Assembly: GCA_037102815.1 (NCBI GenBank)
Contig: BTPP01000001.1
Span: forward strand, 707,001 to 771,000
Source: Neurospora intermedia
Lineage: Eukaryota; Ascomycota; Sordariomycetes; Sordariales; Sordariaceae
Direction of reading: 5' to 3'
DNA: 64,000 nucleotides
Position 1 is the first letter of the stretch, and every line of letters begins with the position of its first letter. Below the pieces are notes generated by a model. It saw only the letters and a list, made by a program, of their open reading frames with translations. It was not told the DNA's origin and did not search any database. The position numbers were made by a program, and so were the translations under genes. Of the stretch, positions 52,956 through 64,000 are shown piece after piece.

Positions 52956-53822
52956 GGTGGGCTATTGACCTTGATGGTCCAAGTCTCCTAGGTGTGTTGC
53001 GTATAGGTGTTGCCAAACTTGTATTTTGTGGACTTCAGTGAACCAGTGAGTTTCGTGGTGGCCGGTGATGCTGAGATATGGTCAAAGTTGAAGATGAAGT
53101 TGAAGTTGAAGATGAAGATAAAGTTGGAAGCTAACCCCGGTTTTAATCCTGGCCTCGGAACTATTCCCGTTGTTGAGCTGAAACAACGTCACAGGTACTA
53201 CCTACCTTTTTTACCCGGGGCTCGCTCGCCATGCTTGCTGTGCTGGCGAATACCATGGATGGATGGCGAGCTTATGCAGGTGAGAATGGAGCAAGCCGAT
53301 CCAATGAGGTTCGTGATATAGTAGTAGTGAATGGATCCCCAATCAAGGCAATTGGTGTTACCATGCCACCTCGTGTTTGGACTGGTCCCCGGATCGCCAT
53401 CATCTCTCGAGATGGAGGGTAGGAGCAGTATCCAACAATTTGCTGAAAAGTATCTTCGTAGGTACTTTCATTGCATCTTCGCTGCATCTCCCGGTCATCA
53501 TCAAAAATCAGGGAAAACATGTCGTGGATTGCCGCCAGTTAGGTGGTCTTGGTATTTTACCATTAAAGGTCTTGTAGTCTGCTCTATCCAGATAACTCCC
53601 CGAAATCCAGTGCCGAGCATTGTTTGCCATGGCATATCGTTGATATTTCCTTCCTTCCCACCAGATTTCGCACAAAAAGACAACCAACAACGCCTTGATA
53701 TATGAACCAGATCACCGCAAACCGCCTTCCTTCTATCGTTACAGATAGATAGCTTTCCCCCTTTTTACCGTGCCACCCCTTCCCTCCCCATCCATTCATG
53801 GCGAGCCAGTCAGCCAGCCAGC
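52956..53822. other. Intergenic, no supported gene
   Basis: Open frames of up to 124 codons overlap on both strands without a family. A (GAAGTT/GAAGAT)n run lies at about 53085-53130. Four copies of CAGC lie near 53810-53821. Confidence 0.5.
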
Positions 53823-54849
53823 TTACACCATATCGTCCTGCTGGGACTTTTGCCTTCCAAAGAACATGGCCCTCTTTGGCTTCTTCACCTTATCCATCGC
53901 ATACCCCTTGGCAAACCCAAACGCCTTCTCCTTGATTCCCTCAGCACTCATGTACTGATCCAGGGGGTTCTCCCTCTTGACGAACAACATGATGGGCATG
54001 GTCAAGACAAACAGGAACATGAACCCAAACGCCATCCACTGCAGCACCTGCAGCGTCACCCCCTCCTTCATCAGGATGCTCGACCCCTTAATATGGGCCG
54101 TCGCATGTCCCAGCGCGCCCGCGGTCTCGGTCGTCCCGATGCAAGCAGCAAAAACAATCATGAGCCCCGCCCAGATAGTCGAGTAGCACCCCCGTCTAAT
54201 AAACTGTTGTTTCTTGGTGAGGGGCGTACCCGGCGCGAGCTTGGCCAGCTTCTTTTTGACCAGCTTCAGGGGGAACATGAGGACCAAGCCCAGGGCAAAC
54301 AGCGCCGAGCCGGTGAGGAGCACCTTGCCGAAGATCTGGTCCTGCAGATCCAGCCCCGTCAAGACCATGTTCTGCAGCTCCGGAATGGCGCCGCGGGCGT
54401 TGCTGTTGTTCATGACTTGGGGGAACAAGAGCTCGGTGAGGTGGATGATGTCCTGGGGCTCGTCCGGGTCGTAGTGGCCGGCGGCGGACAGGCAGGTGCG
54501 CGTGTCGCCGTCGTCGCCGCACATGCCAAAGTAGCCGAGGCGGACTTGCATGGGCGCAAGCGTGCCGTTGGAGGAGGAGGTCAGGGCGACGACGTAGAGG
54601 GAGGGGATGGTGGGTGCCGAGGAGAGACAGCCGGCGAGGGAGAGGATGAGGAAGAGGATGGTGGGGATGATGAAGGTTAGAGGGGCGAGTTTGATGAATT
54701 TGAACCAGGCTGTGAAAGGGATATGGTTAGTTTCTTGTATAGGGGTAGTGAAATGAAGGGGAAGAAAGAAGAAAAGACTTACGCCCGCATTGGATTGCTA
54801 CTGCCTTTTCTGCTCCCGCTCTGGCTAGATTACCGGCGAATTTACCCAT
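53823..54849 (-). CDS. Fig1-family membrane protein (Ca2+ regulator, membrane fusion)
   Basis: Exon 1 (54849-54783, MGKFAGNLARAGAEKAVAIQCG) joins in phase to exon 2 (54709-53823), 317 residues. It has four hydrophobic segments: FIKLAPLTFIIPTILFLILS near residues 26-50, VLLTGSALFALGLVLMFPL, TIWAGLMIVFAACIGTTET and WMAFGFMFLFVLTMPIMLF. The first extracellular loop carries LGYFGMCG and a second Cys in RTCLSAA, the claudin-like GxFGxC motif that defines Fig1. In yeast Fig1 assists Ca2+ influx and membrane merger in mating; filamentous homologues act in mating and hyphal fusion. The C terminus is basic and cytosolic (KVKKPKRAMFFGRQKS). The intron is 54710-54782 with a CTAACC branch. Confidence 0.82.
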
Positions 54850-57800
54850 CTTGCCGGTGTTGAATGTGGCCGAAAAAAAGAATAGTTGAATAGTAGAAGA
54901 TTATGTGGATGTGGTCTCGATGCCGTGAAAAGTGACCGACAAGCCAGTTATCGAGGAGTGAATGAGATCGAGATCGAGAGCTGCGGCGATGGAAGATAAT
55001 ACGGTTATGTTGACCAGCAACAATAAATTATTCGATGTTTTGCTGATGAAGAGAGAAAGTCGAAGAGAGTTGAACCCGGAACTCCTTGGAAAATGCTCAA
55101 GGAAGAAGTATGATGTATGACCGGAGCGCTAGAGAAATAGGAAAACCCAAACACAAAAGAAAGGGAAATAAAAAGGGCAAAATGTTGACCCAACAAACGA
55201 TGCGTTGGCAGTTGTTCTGTGAACTGGCATGAGATAATGGGAAGGGCACTTGACATCTCTGATATATACAATGCCTTTCTTTCCCGTGGTCATGGGTTAT
55301 CTGACGGGAAGGGTTATGCGCCATTGTGGGTCACTGATACCGTGCTACTACTGTTCATCCCGTTGATCTGGGCACTGTAGTTCCCAACCGAGAACCGTCT
55401 GTCATGAAGTTTGGACATGGTCGTTTTGGTGTGAACAACTCAGCAACGGCTGGCTATCGAGGTATGCGGATCATTCACGCGCCTCCATCACTGGCGGCAG
55501 TGAACACGATCGCCTTGTAGGGATTCTCCCGCGGTAAGGACATACAGTAGAGGATGCCATTGAAAGGACGTGATCTCCATGTAGCTGATTCGACGAGGCT
55601 TCTGACATGGTGGTGTTTGAAGAAGCGCGTGGTGAGTCCGGAGTCAGTGGATGTCGTTCGTCGATTGTTTCTCTCGACTTTGTTTCTGTCAGCGATTCGA
55701 CCAGACAAGCGCACCGCTCAAACCAGGCCCCACCTGCACCCTGGCCTCAGCGCTTGAAGTGGACAAGCGGCAAGCAAGGTGGGAGGGCCATTGACGGCCT
55801 CTGATTGGTCAAGAGTTTGGAATCATACTGAATTGGGAATCCGTGAAACAAGTCCAAAATAAACCCCCTGCCATTGTCCACTGTTAGCGCGCGGAGTCTC
55901 CCCCAGACCCCCAGACCCCCAGACCCCCCATAGCTTCCCGCTGTCGTCCAAACTTTGAAGAAACAACGACGACCAGTCATTCCCTTTCTATCTTCACCTT
56001 CCCACACGCCCATACCAGTGGTTCATAGCACGGCCATCGATATCTTCAACTTTGGTTAAATGATTGTCTCGCCCACTCGACAGACGCGCCGTCTCGCTGC
56101 TAGGTCCTCTTTGTGAAGCACTAGCTCCCATCACGCGTCTGGTGTCTTTGACAGATGCCAACAAAAGAACAGTCAAGAGAAACCAACAATGAGCACAACC
56201 GCCAACGCACGTACTTGCCCATTGTCTTGAACATAGGTAGACATGGTTGGGCAAGACATCAACGCCTTTGTGTGCCAGGCGCGCCACAGCAGTTCTCGCG
56301 GGAGCATCTTGGCAATTGCAAGCGATAGCGCAAGGCGACGTTCATCAGTCATGCTTTGAGAAATGTTCAGCATCAGGTATTTGGCTGGGCTTCTGACGGC
56401 TGTGAGGGAGAGGCACCTGCGTTATATGGGGACGCCGGCCGTGTCATCATCGCCGTGGTTACACATCAGATGCCTACGCCGCGCCTGAACATTTGATCAA
56501 TCTTGAGCCTCATCCCGGAATATCTGCCATTATCGATTACATAACTTTGGCTCGTCACGTTACCAGCCAATCCTGGATCTTGAGCGGCCAGTTCCGAGCC
56601 ATATCGCCATCTTCCGTCGGCTTCAGCGACACCCATGTCAATCGGAACCCTGAGGCTTTCGGGAGGCACATTCTCAGCCCTATCAGGAACGTACCTCTAG
56701 CGAAGGCGCAGGGAAGAAACCCTCTTGGCTACACTAGAATACCTCCATGCCCATTGCACCGGAGCTTACCCCGACGCTAGTCCTCGAATTTCGTGCAATG
56801 AGCGCCCAGAGATGGTGAGGGTAGCTGTTGTGTGACATGAGGAGAAAGGTCAGATGTGTCTCCATGATACTCCACGATATCACAAGTGGCTGGCATCGTA
56901 TGATGACGTCCCGGGTCTGGGAGGGACGGATAGTCATTCGGGGTAGTGCACCGACACTTGTTCACGGCAGAGTTGCAGTTTGACGGCGACAACGGAGATG
57001 CTCGTCTCTAATGTCCCAGAGGCATTAAACACATTATAACTACAAGACAGGCAAAGGCAATGTCCTCCCGCCACATCGGAACCAGGGGTTGGGGTAGTCA
57101 GACTATCAGAGATATCGACCGTGGTCTAGAACGTCTGCCCATGTCTCTCCCCTGATCATCAAAGGGACCGCGATGCTGAGACACGGCAAGATAGGCTGAG
57201 GAAGAACCCCACGATGCCACGATCCACCAGCTCGGTTGTGTGGCTCTTGTTTGTGCCGTGGACCTTTGCTGTGATACGACCAAGAGCTTCATCAGGTGAG
57301 CCATAGCCTACCTCTGCTGGCCGTCCTCGTACGTATGCAACCTTTCGGATCATAAAGAATGAATGAGAAGAAGGAATTTTTCACCGCAAGTTGGTGAGGC
57401 CACAATGCACTTTATGACTGCTAACAGAATGGCTCCTCGCTCATTTGTTCAAAGCACATGTCATCAACTCTATCCCGTCCAGTGTCGAACGGCTGGAAGA
57501 TTCAGTGCTGACTACGGCTTATTCCTTGGCTTGGATGCATGGCTACGGCGCGTGCGGTCAACCCGCCGGTGCGGTGTATGGTATCGTCACCTCACCCCAA
57601 CTGTAACGTTGTCGAGAAATTGACGATGTCAACCGTCTTCTCTACCGTGCTAGCTAATGTCTAGATTCTGGACAAAAATCAGGCCATCACATCCGAACAG
57701 CAATATTGAATGTCTTGCTATCAGTCTGTCTCAAAACGGTTCGATGCGCAAAAGATGCCTCGCGAAGCACTATCATTTCCCCAGGATTATCGCAGTTTAC

Positions 57801-58657
57801 TAAAGGAAGCCATGTCAGTAGCTCTCGACTCCCAAATCAACGACACAAACACACCACACACCATACACCTGATGTAACGTAGACTGCCGAGCCCGCCAAT
57901 CTGACGTGCCGCGGAAATCTCGTCAGGTCCCCTATGGATTGATGGTAGTGTAACATGAAGGAGAGCTCTCCAGGACCAATCAGCTTTGCATCTTCAAGCC
58001 CAACCGATGAGCTGCTGAAGGGGTCAACAGCTTCACGAGAGCTTCGGGAAGAGGGGCACAGCCCCGAGCCACATGGTCTCAAGCGAATCATGGTCCATCC
58101 CAGACGACACTTTTGTCCCGCCGTGCAGCCAGGCTATATGCAGTGCACAGCCTTATACAACATGGTAACGTCAGAAACTGTTTTGACGGCCAAAGGAACG
58201 ATAGCTGGTACAGATTGGGTCTTCCCGGTCATGAACACAAGCGACTACGAAGACGGCACATTGTGGCTTTCAACAAGCGGAACCAAGTCAGTGACTTGAT
58301 GAATGGTTGCAACCTCCGCCTGTCCCAAACAGACAATACCGAACCGAGTGTCACGTCATTCGCCGAGTAACTTTTCCAAATGTCATCTCTCGGGCACCTT
58401 GTTATGCCCTCTCTGCAGTGACAATGGCAGTGCACATAGTGTCACAGCATGGAGCTTGCTTCCTTGAAGCTTCTACGTTGAAACAGCGGTATGCAAAGAT
58501 CTGGGGATGATTGATGGTGTACCATCCGTGTCTTCTCGGAGTCAAGCCATCGAGGTTCCCATGATGATATAACCCTAGCTTTGGCTCCTTACCCCCCTCT
58601 TCGGAATGACGTCCATCTCCGTTCTTCATCTACCGAGCACACAGAAAGGCCCAGAAA
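54850..58657. other. Long intergenic region, no supported gene
   Basis: Only short conflicting frames, no splice-signal series and no C/D series like that at 0-10 kb. It contains three copies of CCCCCAGA near 55895-55925. It may include the long promoter of the Zn2Cys6 gene. Confidence 0.45.
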
Positions 58658-61504
58658 ATGACATCTTCATCCCACCTCAAAACACACCGAGTTCCTTCGC
58701 CCAAGCAGCGTGGGACCACCACAATGGCCCTCACATTCAGTCACCTCACTGCCGCAACCTTTGAGAAAGATGTCGGACGCGGAAGGAAACGACCCAGAGT
58801 CAGAGAAGCCGTTTCATGTGAGCAATGCCGGACTCGCAAGATTCGTTGCGATCGAGAAACACCATGCAAGCCATGCAAAGACCGCGGACATGCTTCAAGT
58901 TGTGTCTATAGCAGCCACAAGGACCGCAATCAACATGCTGCTGTCAGTCCTGGTACCGACAAGACCAAGATTACAAAGTCTCCCAGTAAAAGTCCTCCTC
59001 AGACGCCCTCCATCGAGGTGGTCCCGCCCTTCCAGACATATACTCCTTCCGAGAGCTGCTCCTCCTCAAGCAGCTGGGAGACACCCGAGCGAATGCTCAG
59101 CATCGACCGAGCACTCTCCCCCTTCTCCCGGCAGCCGTCACCACTACCAAGTCCCCGAAGCCCTCGTTTCCGAACATCATCGGCCTGCAAAACCCGCATG
59201 ATCGGGCTCAGCCACTGGATGGCTCCCTGCAACGAAATGGATGTTGTCCGCGCCATGCTCGACCACGCCGAGCCCTTCAATCCGTGTCGCAAAACCTTCC
59301 GTGAGCTCAAGGCCATGCTCCGCTTGCACAACTCTGTCCCCCCGTCTCTCCCGACTCTGACGAGCGACACCGACCTCAAACTCCTCCTCCCTGACCGGCC
59401 GACCTGCAACCGGTGGTGCGCCCAATACCAAGCCACGTACGGGCGCATCTACTCGATCCTCGACCCCAAAGCCCTTGGCACAGACGTGGACCGCATTTAC
59501 GCCGGCACCCTTTCCCACCCTATTCATGTCTCTAAGGTTCTGCTAGCCATGGCCATCGCCATGCAACCCTCCTCTTCCTCCGACCGCCTATACGGTAGGA
59601 GCTTAGCCCGTCAAGTCGAGATCTTCCTCCACTCTTCCAGTCGATTCCAAAAACCCTGCATCGGTGTCGTGCAGGTGCATCTCCTCCTCATTGTTCTGAA
59701 AACCATCTCCGCCTCGGACACGGACAAGATCTATGACTTGATGAGTCTGCACGGCATCACCACGCAGATCGTGTTGAACATGGGTTTGCATCGGGATCCT
59801 GCGCTGTTTTCGGATGTCAGTCCTTACCACGCGGAGGTGAGAAAGAGGCTGTGGGCGGCCTTTGTCAGGTTGAATCTGGACTATTGCTTGAGGAGCGGGA
59901 CACAATTCACCCTTCGTCTGGAAGAAAGCGACTGTCCCCTGCCAACCACCGCCGGTCTTCGAGCCCCGACGGACTCGACTACCACCAATACCACCATACT
60001 TGGATGCGAACCGGATGAGCGGGCAAGAGCAGATTTGGACTTTGGGATTGCTGCCGCGCGATTAGCCAACATCATTGGACCCATGCAACAAGCTCTTTAC
60101 TCATCCAAAGCCGGGGAAGCCTCGGACCCCTGCCAGATGCAAAACGAGCTCAGGGCGGCGTACGAGGACATTATTGCTTCCCTCCCGGCAGAGCTTCAAC
60201 GTGGCCCTGGCTCTGGCTCACCTCGGCTAAGCTCAACAGACCCCATGCAATCCCTCCAGCGATCCATCCTTTCCATCACCTTCCATAGCTTCCTCTCCAT
60301 CATCAACCTAGCTTCCACCCTCGGCTGCCCGCCTCACAGCACGCAGCGGCCGTCGCTAATGGAGATATGGGACCGCTCCACCTCCGTCTTTCACGAGTTT
60401 CGATCCCTCTGCCAGTCGTCATCCCCGATCCCAGCAGCAGACATAGCATGCCACCTCCTCTGGACAGACGCCTGTCGCGCGGTGCTAGCAGCTTGCTGGA
60501 CCGTCTCCCGACTCCGGGAACTCAGTGTCTCCATGTCCCCTCACCCGCAGCAAAACACGACGATGGTGCACATGCACGTGTTCCAGCAGATCCTGACGAA
60601 TGCATTGGGGTTTTTGTCAGGGATGTGGAAAGCCAAGTTCCATTTGGGACCGGTGGCAGCCAAGACTAGTCTCATTTTAGCTGTTACTCTCAACGTCACG
60701 CTTGCTGCACAACAACAAAACAATAGCAGTAGCTTAAATGTGGATGTGACACCAACACTGATGGAAGTGGGCGTCGTCACTGCCGAGATGCTCATTGGGG
60801 ATTTTACTGCCGCTTTGCAACAACGACAGCAACAGCAACAGCAAAGCCAACAGAATCAGGTTACCGCCAGTAGGCCCCCAAATTTCGGTTTGGGCATCAT
60901 GATGTCCCCATGTTACTCCCCCAGTATCATCTCCGGTACTTCACTCTCCCCCCTCTCCGATCCAGACATGGACATGGAGGAGTCCCCCATTTCCATGTCC
61001 ATGCCAGTAACAATGGCAGCGACAGGGACGGGTACCAGTATCTACGCCTCATGGCCTCCTTGTCATCCAGCGCCCACCAACACCCTTCTCATCGTCCCGC
61101 CAACAATCTCATCGGGAGCGAGTTCGCTGGTGAGCACCCCGTCATTGACCACCTCTACGCATGAGTACGACGAGTATGAGTATGGGTACTTTGATTTGCA
61201 CCAGTTCTCGGCACCACCAGAAGCGACAGTTGGTTTCAGTATTGAATTGCCGCTGCACGGCCATCATCACGGGTACGATGGCGATTTTCATAATATCAAC
61301 AATGGGACTGCAGCGGCAAGTGTACAGCAGCAGCAGCAGACGCAGAAGGGGATGCAGATGCAGAAGGGGATGCAGAAGGGGATGCAGCAGGAGGGTGGAT
61401 TGGGAATCTATCCTAGCTTGAACCTTGACAACGCTTATCAGCAGGGGATGATGGGTAGGATGGGTTCCTTGAATGGGATGGATGGGATGAGTTTGTGGTC
61501 ATGA
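58658..61504 (+). CDS. Zn2Cys6 fungal transcription factor
   Basis: Single exon of 948 residues. The zinc cluster is Cys54-X2-Cys57-X6-Cys64-X5-Cys70-X2-Cys73-X8-Cys82 (SCEQCRTRKIRCD), preceded by a basic stretch GRGRKRPRVR. It binds DNA as a Gal4-type factor in the nucleus. Ser/Pro-rich linker residues 100-170 follow, then the fungal middle homology region from about 230 (CNRWCAQYQATYGRIYSILD, LHRDPALFSDVSPYHAEVRK, RLWAAFVRLNLDYCLRSG). The tail from about 720 has poly-Gln (QQRQQQQQQSQQ) and repeats of (M)QKGMQ near the end, likely activation segments. ATG context AAAATGAC is good; a second in-frame Met at residue 23 is possible. The target pathway is not evident, since no metabolic genes flank it. 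Confidence 0.92.
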   Translation: MTSSSHLKTHRVPSPKQRGTTTMALTFSHLTAATFEKDVGRGRKRPRVREAVSCEQCRTRKIRCDRETPCKPCKDRGHASSCVYSSHKDRNQHAAVSPGTDKTKITKSPSKSPPQTPSIEVVPPFQTYTPSESCSSSSSWETPERMLSIDRALSPFSRQPSPLPSPRSPRFRTSSACKTRMIGLSHWMAPCNEMDVVRAMLDHAEPFNPCRKTFRELKAMLRLHNSVPPSLPTLTSDTDLKLLLPDRPTCNRWCAQYQATYGRIYSILDPKALGTDVDRIYAGTLSHPIHVSKVLLAMAIAMQPSSSSDRLYGRSLARQVEIFLHSSSRFQKPCIGVVQVHLLLIVLKTISASDTDKIYDLMSLHGITTQIVLNMGLHRDPALFSDVSPYHAEVRKRLWAAFVRLNLDYCLRSGTQFTLRLEESDCPLPTTAGLRAPTDSTTTNTTILGCEPDERARADLDFGIAAARLANIIGPMQQALYSSKAGEASDPCQMQNELRAAYEDIIASLPAELQRGPGSGSPRLSSTDPMQSLQRSILSITFHSFLSIINLASTLGCPPHSTQRPSLMEIWDRSTSVFHEFRSLCQSSSPIPAADIACHLLWTDACRAVLAACWTVSRLRELSVSMSPHPQQNTTMVHMHVFQQILTNALGFLSGMWKAKFHLGPVAAKTSLILAVTLNVTLAAQQQNNSSSLNVDVTPTLMEVGVVTAEMLIGDFTAALQQRQQQQQQSQQNQVTASRPPNFGLGIMMSPCYSPSIISGTSLSPLSDPDMDMEESPISMSMPVTMAATGTGTSIYASWPPCHPAPTNTLLIVPPTISSGASSLVSTPSLTTSTHEYDEYEYGYFDLHQFSAPPEATVGFSIELPLHGHHHGYDGDFHNINNGTAAASVQQQQQTQKGMQMQKGMQKGMQQEGGLGIYPSLNLDNAYQQGMMGRMGSLNGMDGMSLWS

Positions 61505-62376
61505 GGCAGTTTGTTTGGTGGCTAGGTACGAGATTAGCAGTAGTGAGACTGGATAGCAGCTTAGGAATGAATGGAGGGGAAAATGTAGGTAGTGAAAAGA
61601 AAAAGGTAGAAGGGAAGTTTCGTGTAAGATCTGTTTGTAGCTGTGTTTTATTTGTTTATTTGTTAGTGTGTTCGAAGTAGGCAAGGAGTCAACATGAACA
61701 GACCATGCATGCAAGACAAGGAGCTCCAATGTAGGAGACAAGACAAAACGTAAAAACGTAGGACGATAGTGAAGAACCTTGGGTAGGTAGATATCCTAGC
61801 GCGATGTTAGCGAGGTAGCTTGAAAGGAAAAAACGATGAAACATCTAGGTACCTACATTTCTTTCCAAAGTGATGAGCTTCACTTCACTGCATGACTTGA
61901 ATCCTCGCAGGGAAGTATCTAGGTACCTATATCTGGACGGATGGTTATTGTTGGTTCTGGTAGATAGATGGAGCCAGAGAAAGGTACCTCTCGGTAGAAG
62001 AGGTATCAAGGAGTGCCGCATATGCGCGTCAACCGCACCGACCAACTCTGCCACCATAGGTACTAAACCAGCAGACGGAGTGCGATGCGGTGCACGATCA
62101 TCCCCGTACCACAACCTCCCTAGAGGTATTCTCGCTCAGCAATTTCTTCATGATTTCAAAATAGGTAGGCAATCCAACTAAAATTGTTACCTGGGATACT
62201 GAAAAGTCAAATGCATCCATGCGGTATCAATCTATGGTATCCATTCAGTGGAATCGATCACATAGCTCGCAACGTCTACCACCGTCACCATGGCCACCCC
62301 CCTTTTCCCCACGCTGATTAACCTAAACGGGAGATTATAAATTGATGCTCAGCAGCGGGCATTTAACACCTAACAC
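61505..62376. other. Intergenic between transcription factor and tRNA-Pro
   Basis: It presumably holds the 3' UTR. Many AGGTACCTA/TAGAGGTA strings (61847, 61918, 61983, 62126). No gene seen. Confidence 0.5.
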
Positions 62377-62466
62377 GGGCCGCTGGTCTAGTGGTATGAT
62401 TCTCGCTTAGGGTTCAATCCTGAGCATTCTTGCGAGAGGTCCCGGGTTCAATCCCCGGGTGGCCCC
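62377..62466 (+). tRNA. tRNA-Pro(AGG) with an 18-nt intron
   Basis: The acceptor GGGCCGC pairs with GTGGCCC. The D arm is CTGGTCTAGTGGTATGA, the anticodon stem TCTCG/CGAGA with loop TTAGGG (anticodon AGG), and the T arm CCGGGTTCAATCCCCGG. The 18-nt intron (TTCAATCCTGAGCATTCT) follows position 37. T-rich terminators start at about 62470. Confidence 0.95.
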
Positions 62467-63200
62467 ATACTTTTTCTCGAATTTTTTTCTCTCGTTTTTT
62501 TCTCTCTTTTGCTAGTGCATGCTTTTTTCCTTTTGTCTTTTCAGGTTTTCTGTTCTTTGCAAAAACATGGCTCATTCTTGTTCTCCTTGCCATTTGTTTT
62601 GGATCTCTTCATTTCTCTCTTTGCTCTATCTTCGCTACCGTTGCTGCTGCTGCTGCTACTGCTGTTTCTATGCAGTGTCACTTTTTTGTTTCCCGTCTAG
62701 CGGAACATACCAGCTGAGTCGCCAACTTTTATTCTACCACTTTCTTTCTTCTGATGACGTTTGACTTCCCGCCAACAACAACATGGTCTTCATCGATATT
62801 GCGGAATTGCAAAACCCCAACCCATCAATCACACTGCCTGCAGCCCTATTACAGTATCACCCTTATCTTGTTCACATGCTTCCTACCTACCCACCCTCCC
62901 ACGAGATGACAGGACAGGGTCCAAAACGCATTTGTAAAAAAAAAACCCTGAACCATCATCCCACGCTGGTTGGTAATCTGGGTCGCCGTCGGCGAATAGA
63001 TCCTACCGTCATCCGAGCCTACCTAATTCGGTACCATCATGGCATCATCACGCAGCCTTGTAAAAGAAGCGTTTTTGAAGAACACCTACCTCTAGGCAGC
63101 ACCTTTGTAGTATGACCCTTCACCTTATTGAAGAGCCACCCACCCAGTAAATTGTATATATGCAACTGATATCAAACTCAAGCCCAATAATCATCTAGGT

Positions 63201-63229
63201 ACCTACCTACATACCGTATGTAGGTAGGT
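63201..63229. repeat. Near-perfect palindrome of ACCTACC motif
   Basis: ACCTACCTACATAC (63201-63214) and GTATGTAGGTAGGT (63216-63229) are exact complements around one base. Outside it, ATCTAG (63193-63198) and CTAGAT (63242-63247) also pair. Confidence 0.9.
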
Positions 63230-63769
63230 ATGTAGAGGTATCTAGATTGTGAAAAACACATACAAGAAACAACACCATCGCTGACATACACTTCTACGAC
63301 CCAAAACTTACATGAACTCAAAATGCCCAGGTCAGTTATAAGATCTGATTCTTATGATCTGATCCCAGGTCTATATGTACCTAACAAAGTCCATGACCAA
63401 GGAATGCATTGATAAGCCAGCTCCAATAAAGTACCACCTACTGCGTCCTGCCCAAAACGAAATCAACCTAACCATCGCTCCTGATTGCACCGGAGACTTT
63501 TTGGTTAATGGGTCGGGGAGACCTTACATAGTTAGCCCGCTCGCCGTCTCGCCGACTCACTGGCGGGAGATCATCGACAGGGGTATGTAACATGCACACA
63601 GTGGTGGTGCAAAAAATTCCATGACATTGCCTCTTTGAGAGATCTACCTCGGCTTTTTTGGACGAGACAGGTTTGTATCTCAGCAACTTGCAAACTCTAT
63701 TTCCACAATCGCAGGAGTTGCGCTACGGCGTTACGCTCTTAGTGTAGTGTAAGAGTTATACAGTATGGT

Positions 63770-63774
<5 letters not shown>

Positions 63775-63834
<60 letters not shown>
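63775..63834 (+). repeat. (TG)n microsatellite, about 30 units
   Basis: A pure TG tract of about 60 nt, preceded by a short TGTATG variant. Likely length-polymorphic. Confidence 0.97.
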
Positions 63835-63835
<1 letters not shown>

Positions 63836-64000
63836 TGTTCCAGACTTCCAGCATCTTCCAAACAGGCTTGACCCAGGCTCGTCACTCACCCCCAACTCCC
63901 CAGACTAAACTCAACCGAGTCAAGTCAAGTCAAGCCACGGCGGCGGGCGGGCGGCCGAAAGCATGACCGGTCGACCGAAGAAAAAGGATTTTTACCCGCT

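Larger units (their letters stand above)
62467..64000. other. Downstream region, no supported gene
   Basis: T/C-rich at first, then short frames (for example 71 codons at 63375-63590) without a family. It includes a palindrome and a TG microsatellite listed separately. Confidence 0.5.

Noticed and set aside
1-64000. Dispersed 5S rRNA genes, usual in Neurospora
   Set aside because: I scanned for the conserved 5S start and internal box C and found none in the window.

Overview
The window reads as a chromosome segment of a filamentous ascomycete, most likely Neurospora or a close Sordariales relative. The evidence is short introns with GTAAGT donors, CTAAC/CTGAC branch sites and CAG acceptors; several typical Sordariomycete proteins; scattered 'TACCTACC'/'TAGAGGTA' motifs; and one extremely A+T-rich, TpA-rich transposon block that looks mutated by RIP (repeat-induced point mutation). 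Assignments rest on motif recognition only, because no search was run.

Left part (1-10.2 kb). The most unusual content is a long, apparently non-coding transcript unit of many 15-180 nt exons. Its introns (about 200-340 nt) each hold a box C/D snoRNA-like sequence (RTGATGA ... CTGA). I count 16 candidates in 412-5627 and up to four more in a second cluster at 8.8-10.2 kb. Two can be tied to targets by recalled complementarity to rRNA: one to the 18S site guided by yeast snR41 (Am541), and one to both sites of yeast snR47 / human U36 (18S Am619 and 25S Am2220). Six consecutive introns (2214-3762) share one scaffold but have different guide segments, as if exon-plus-intron units were copied in tandem and their guides then diverged. 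Directly downstream (5767-6569) is a Nopp140/SRP40-like Ser/Asp and Lys/Ala tract; Nopp140 is an snoRNP chaperone in other eukaryotes.

Transposon part (10.9-23.9 kb). A 626-bp MITE of PIF/Harbinger type lies at 10883-11508. From about 13.6 to 23.9 kb is a RIP-like block: a Tc1/mariner-type DNA transposon split by an 8.0-kb Ty3/gypsy-type LTR element (15340-23368, minus strand, 278-bp LTRs, 5-bp target duplication CGTAC). Both are fossils.

Right part (24-64 kb). This is ordinary gene-bearing euchromatin: a GPI-anchored beta-1,3-glucanosyltransferase (GH72), a secreted BYS1-like protein, tRNA-Lys(CTT), a small unknown spliced gene, a fungal rhodopsin-domain seven-TM protein, NOB1 (20S pre-rRNA endonuclease), NOP10 (H/ACA snoRNP) followed in frame by an unexplained coding-like ORF, a Cys-rich unknown protein, an intron-containing tRNA-Glu(CTC), a chloroperoxidase-family protein, a Fig1-family membrane protein, a Zn2Cys6 transcription factor and an intron-containing tRNA-Pro(AGG). 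A second MITE (274 bp, TA target site) lies at 28047-28320. The snoRNA clusters, NOB1 and NOP10 all serve ribosome biogenesis, but they are kilobases apart and I see no shared control. Long stretches (27.1-32.7, 35.6-42.0, 54.9-58.6 kb) hold no gene I can support.
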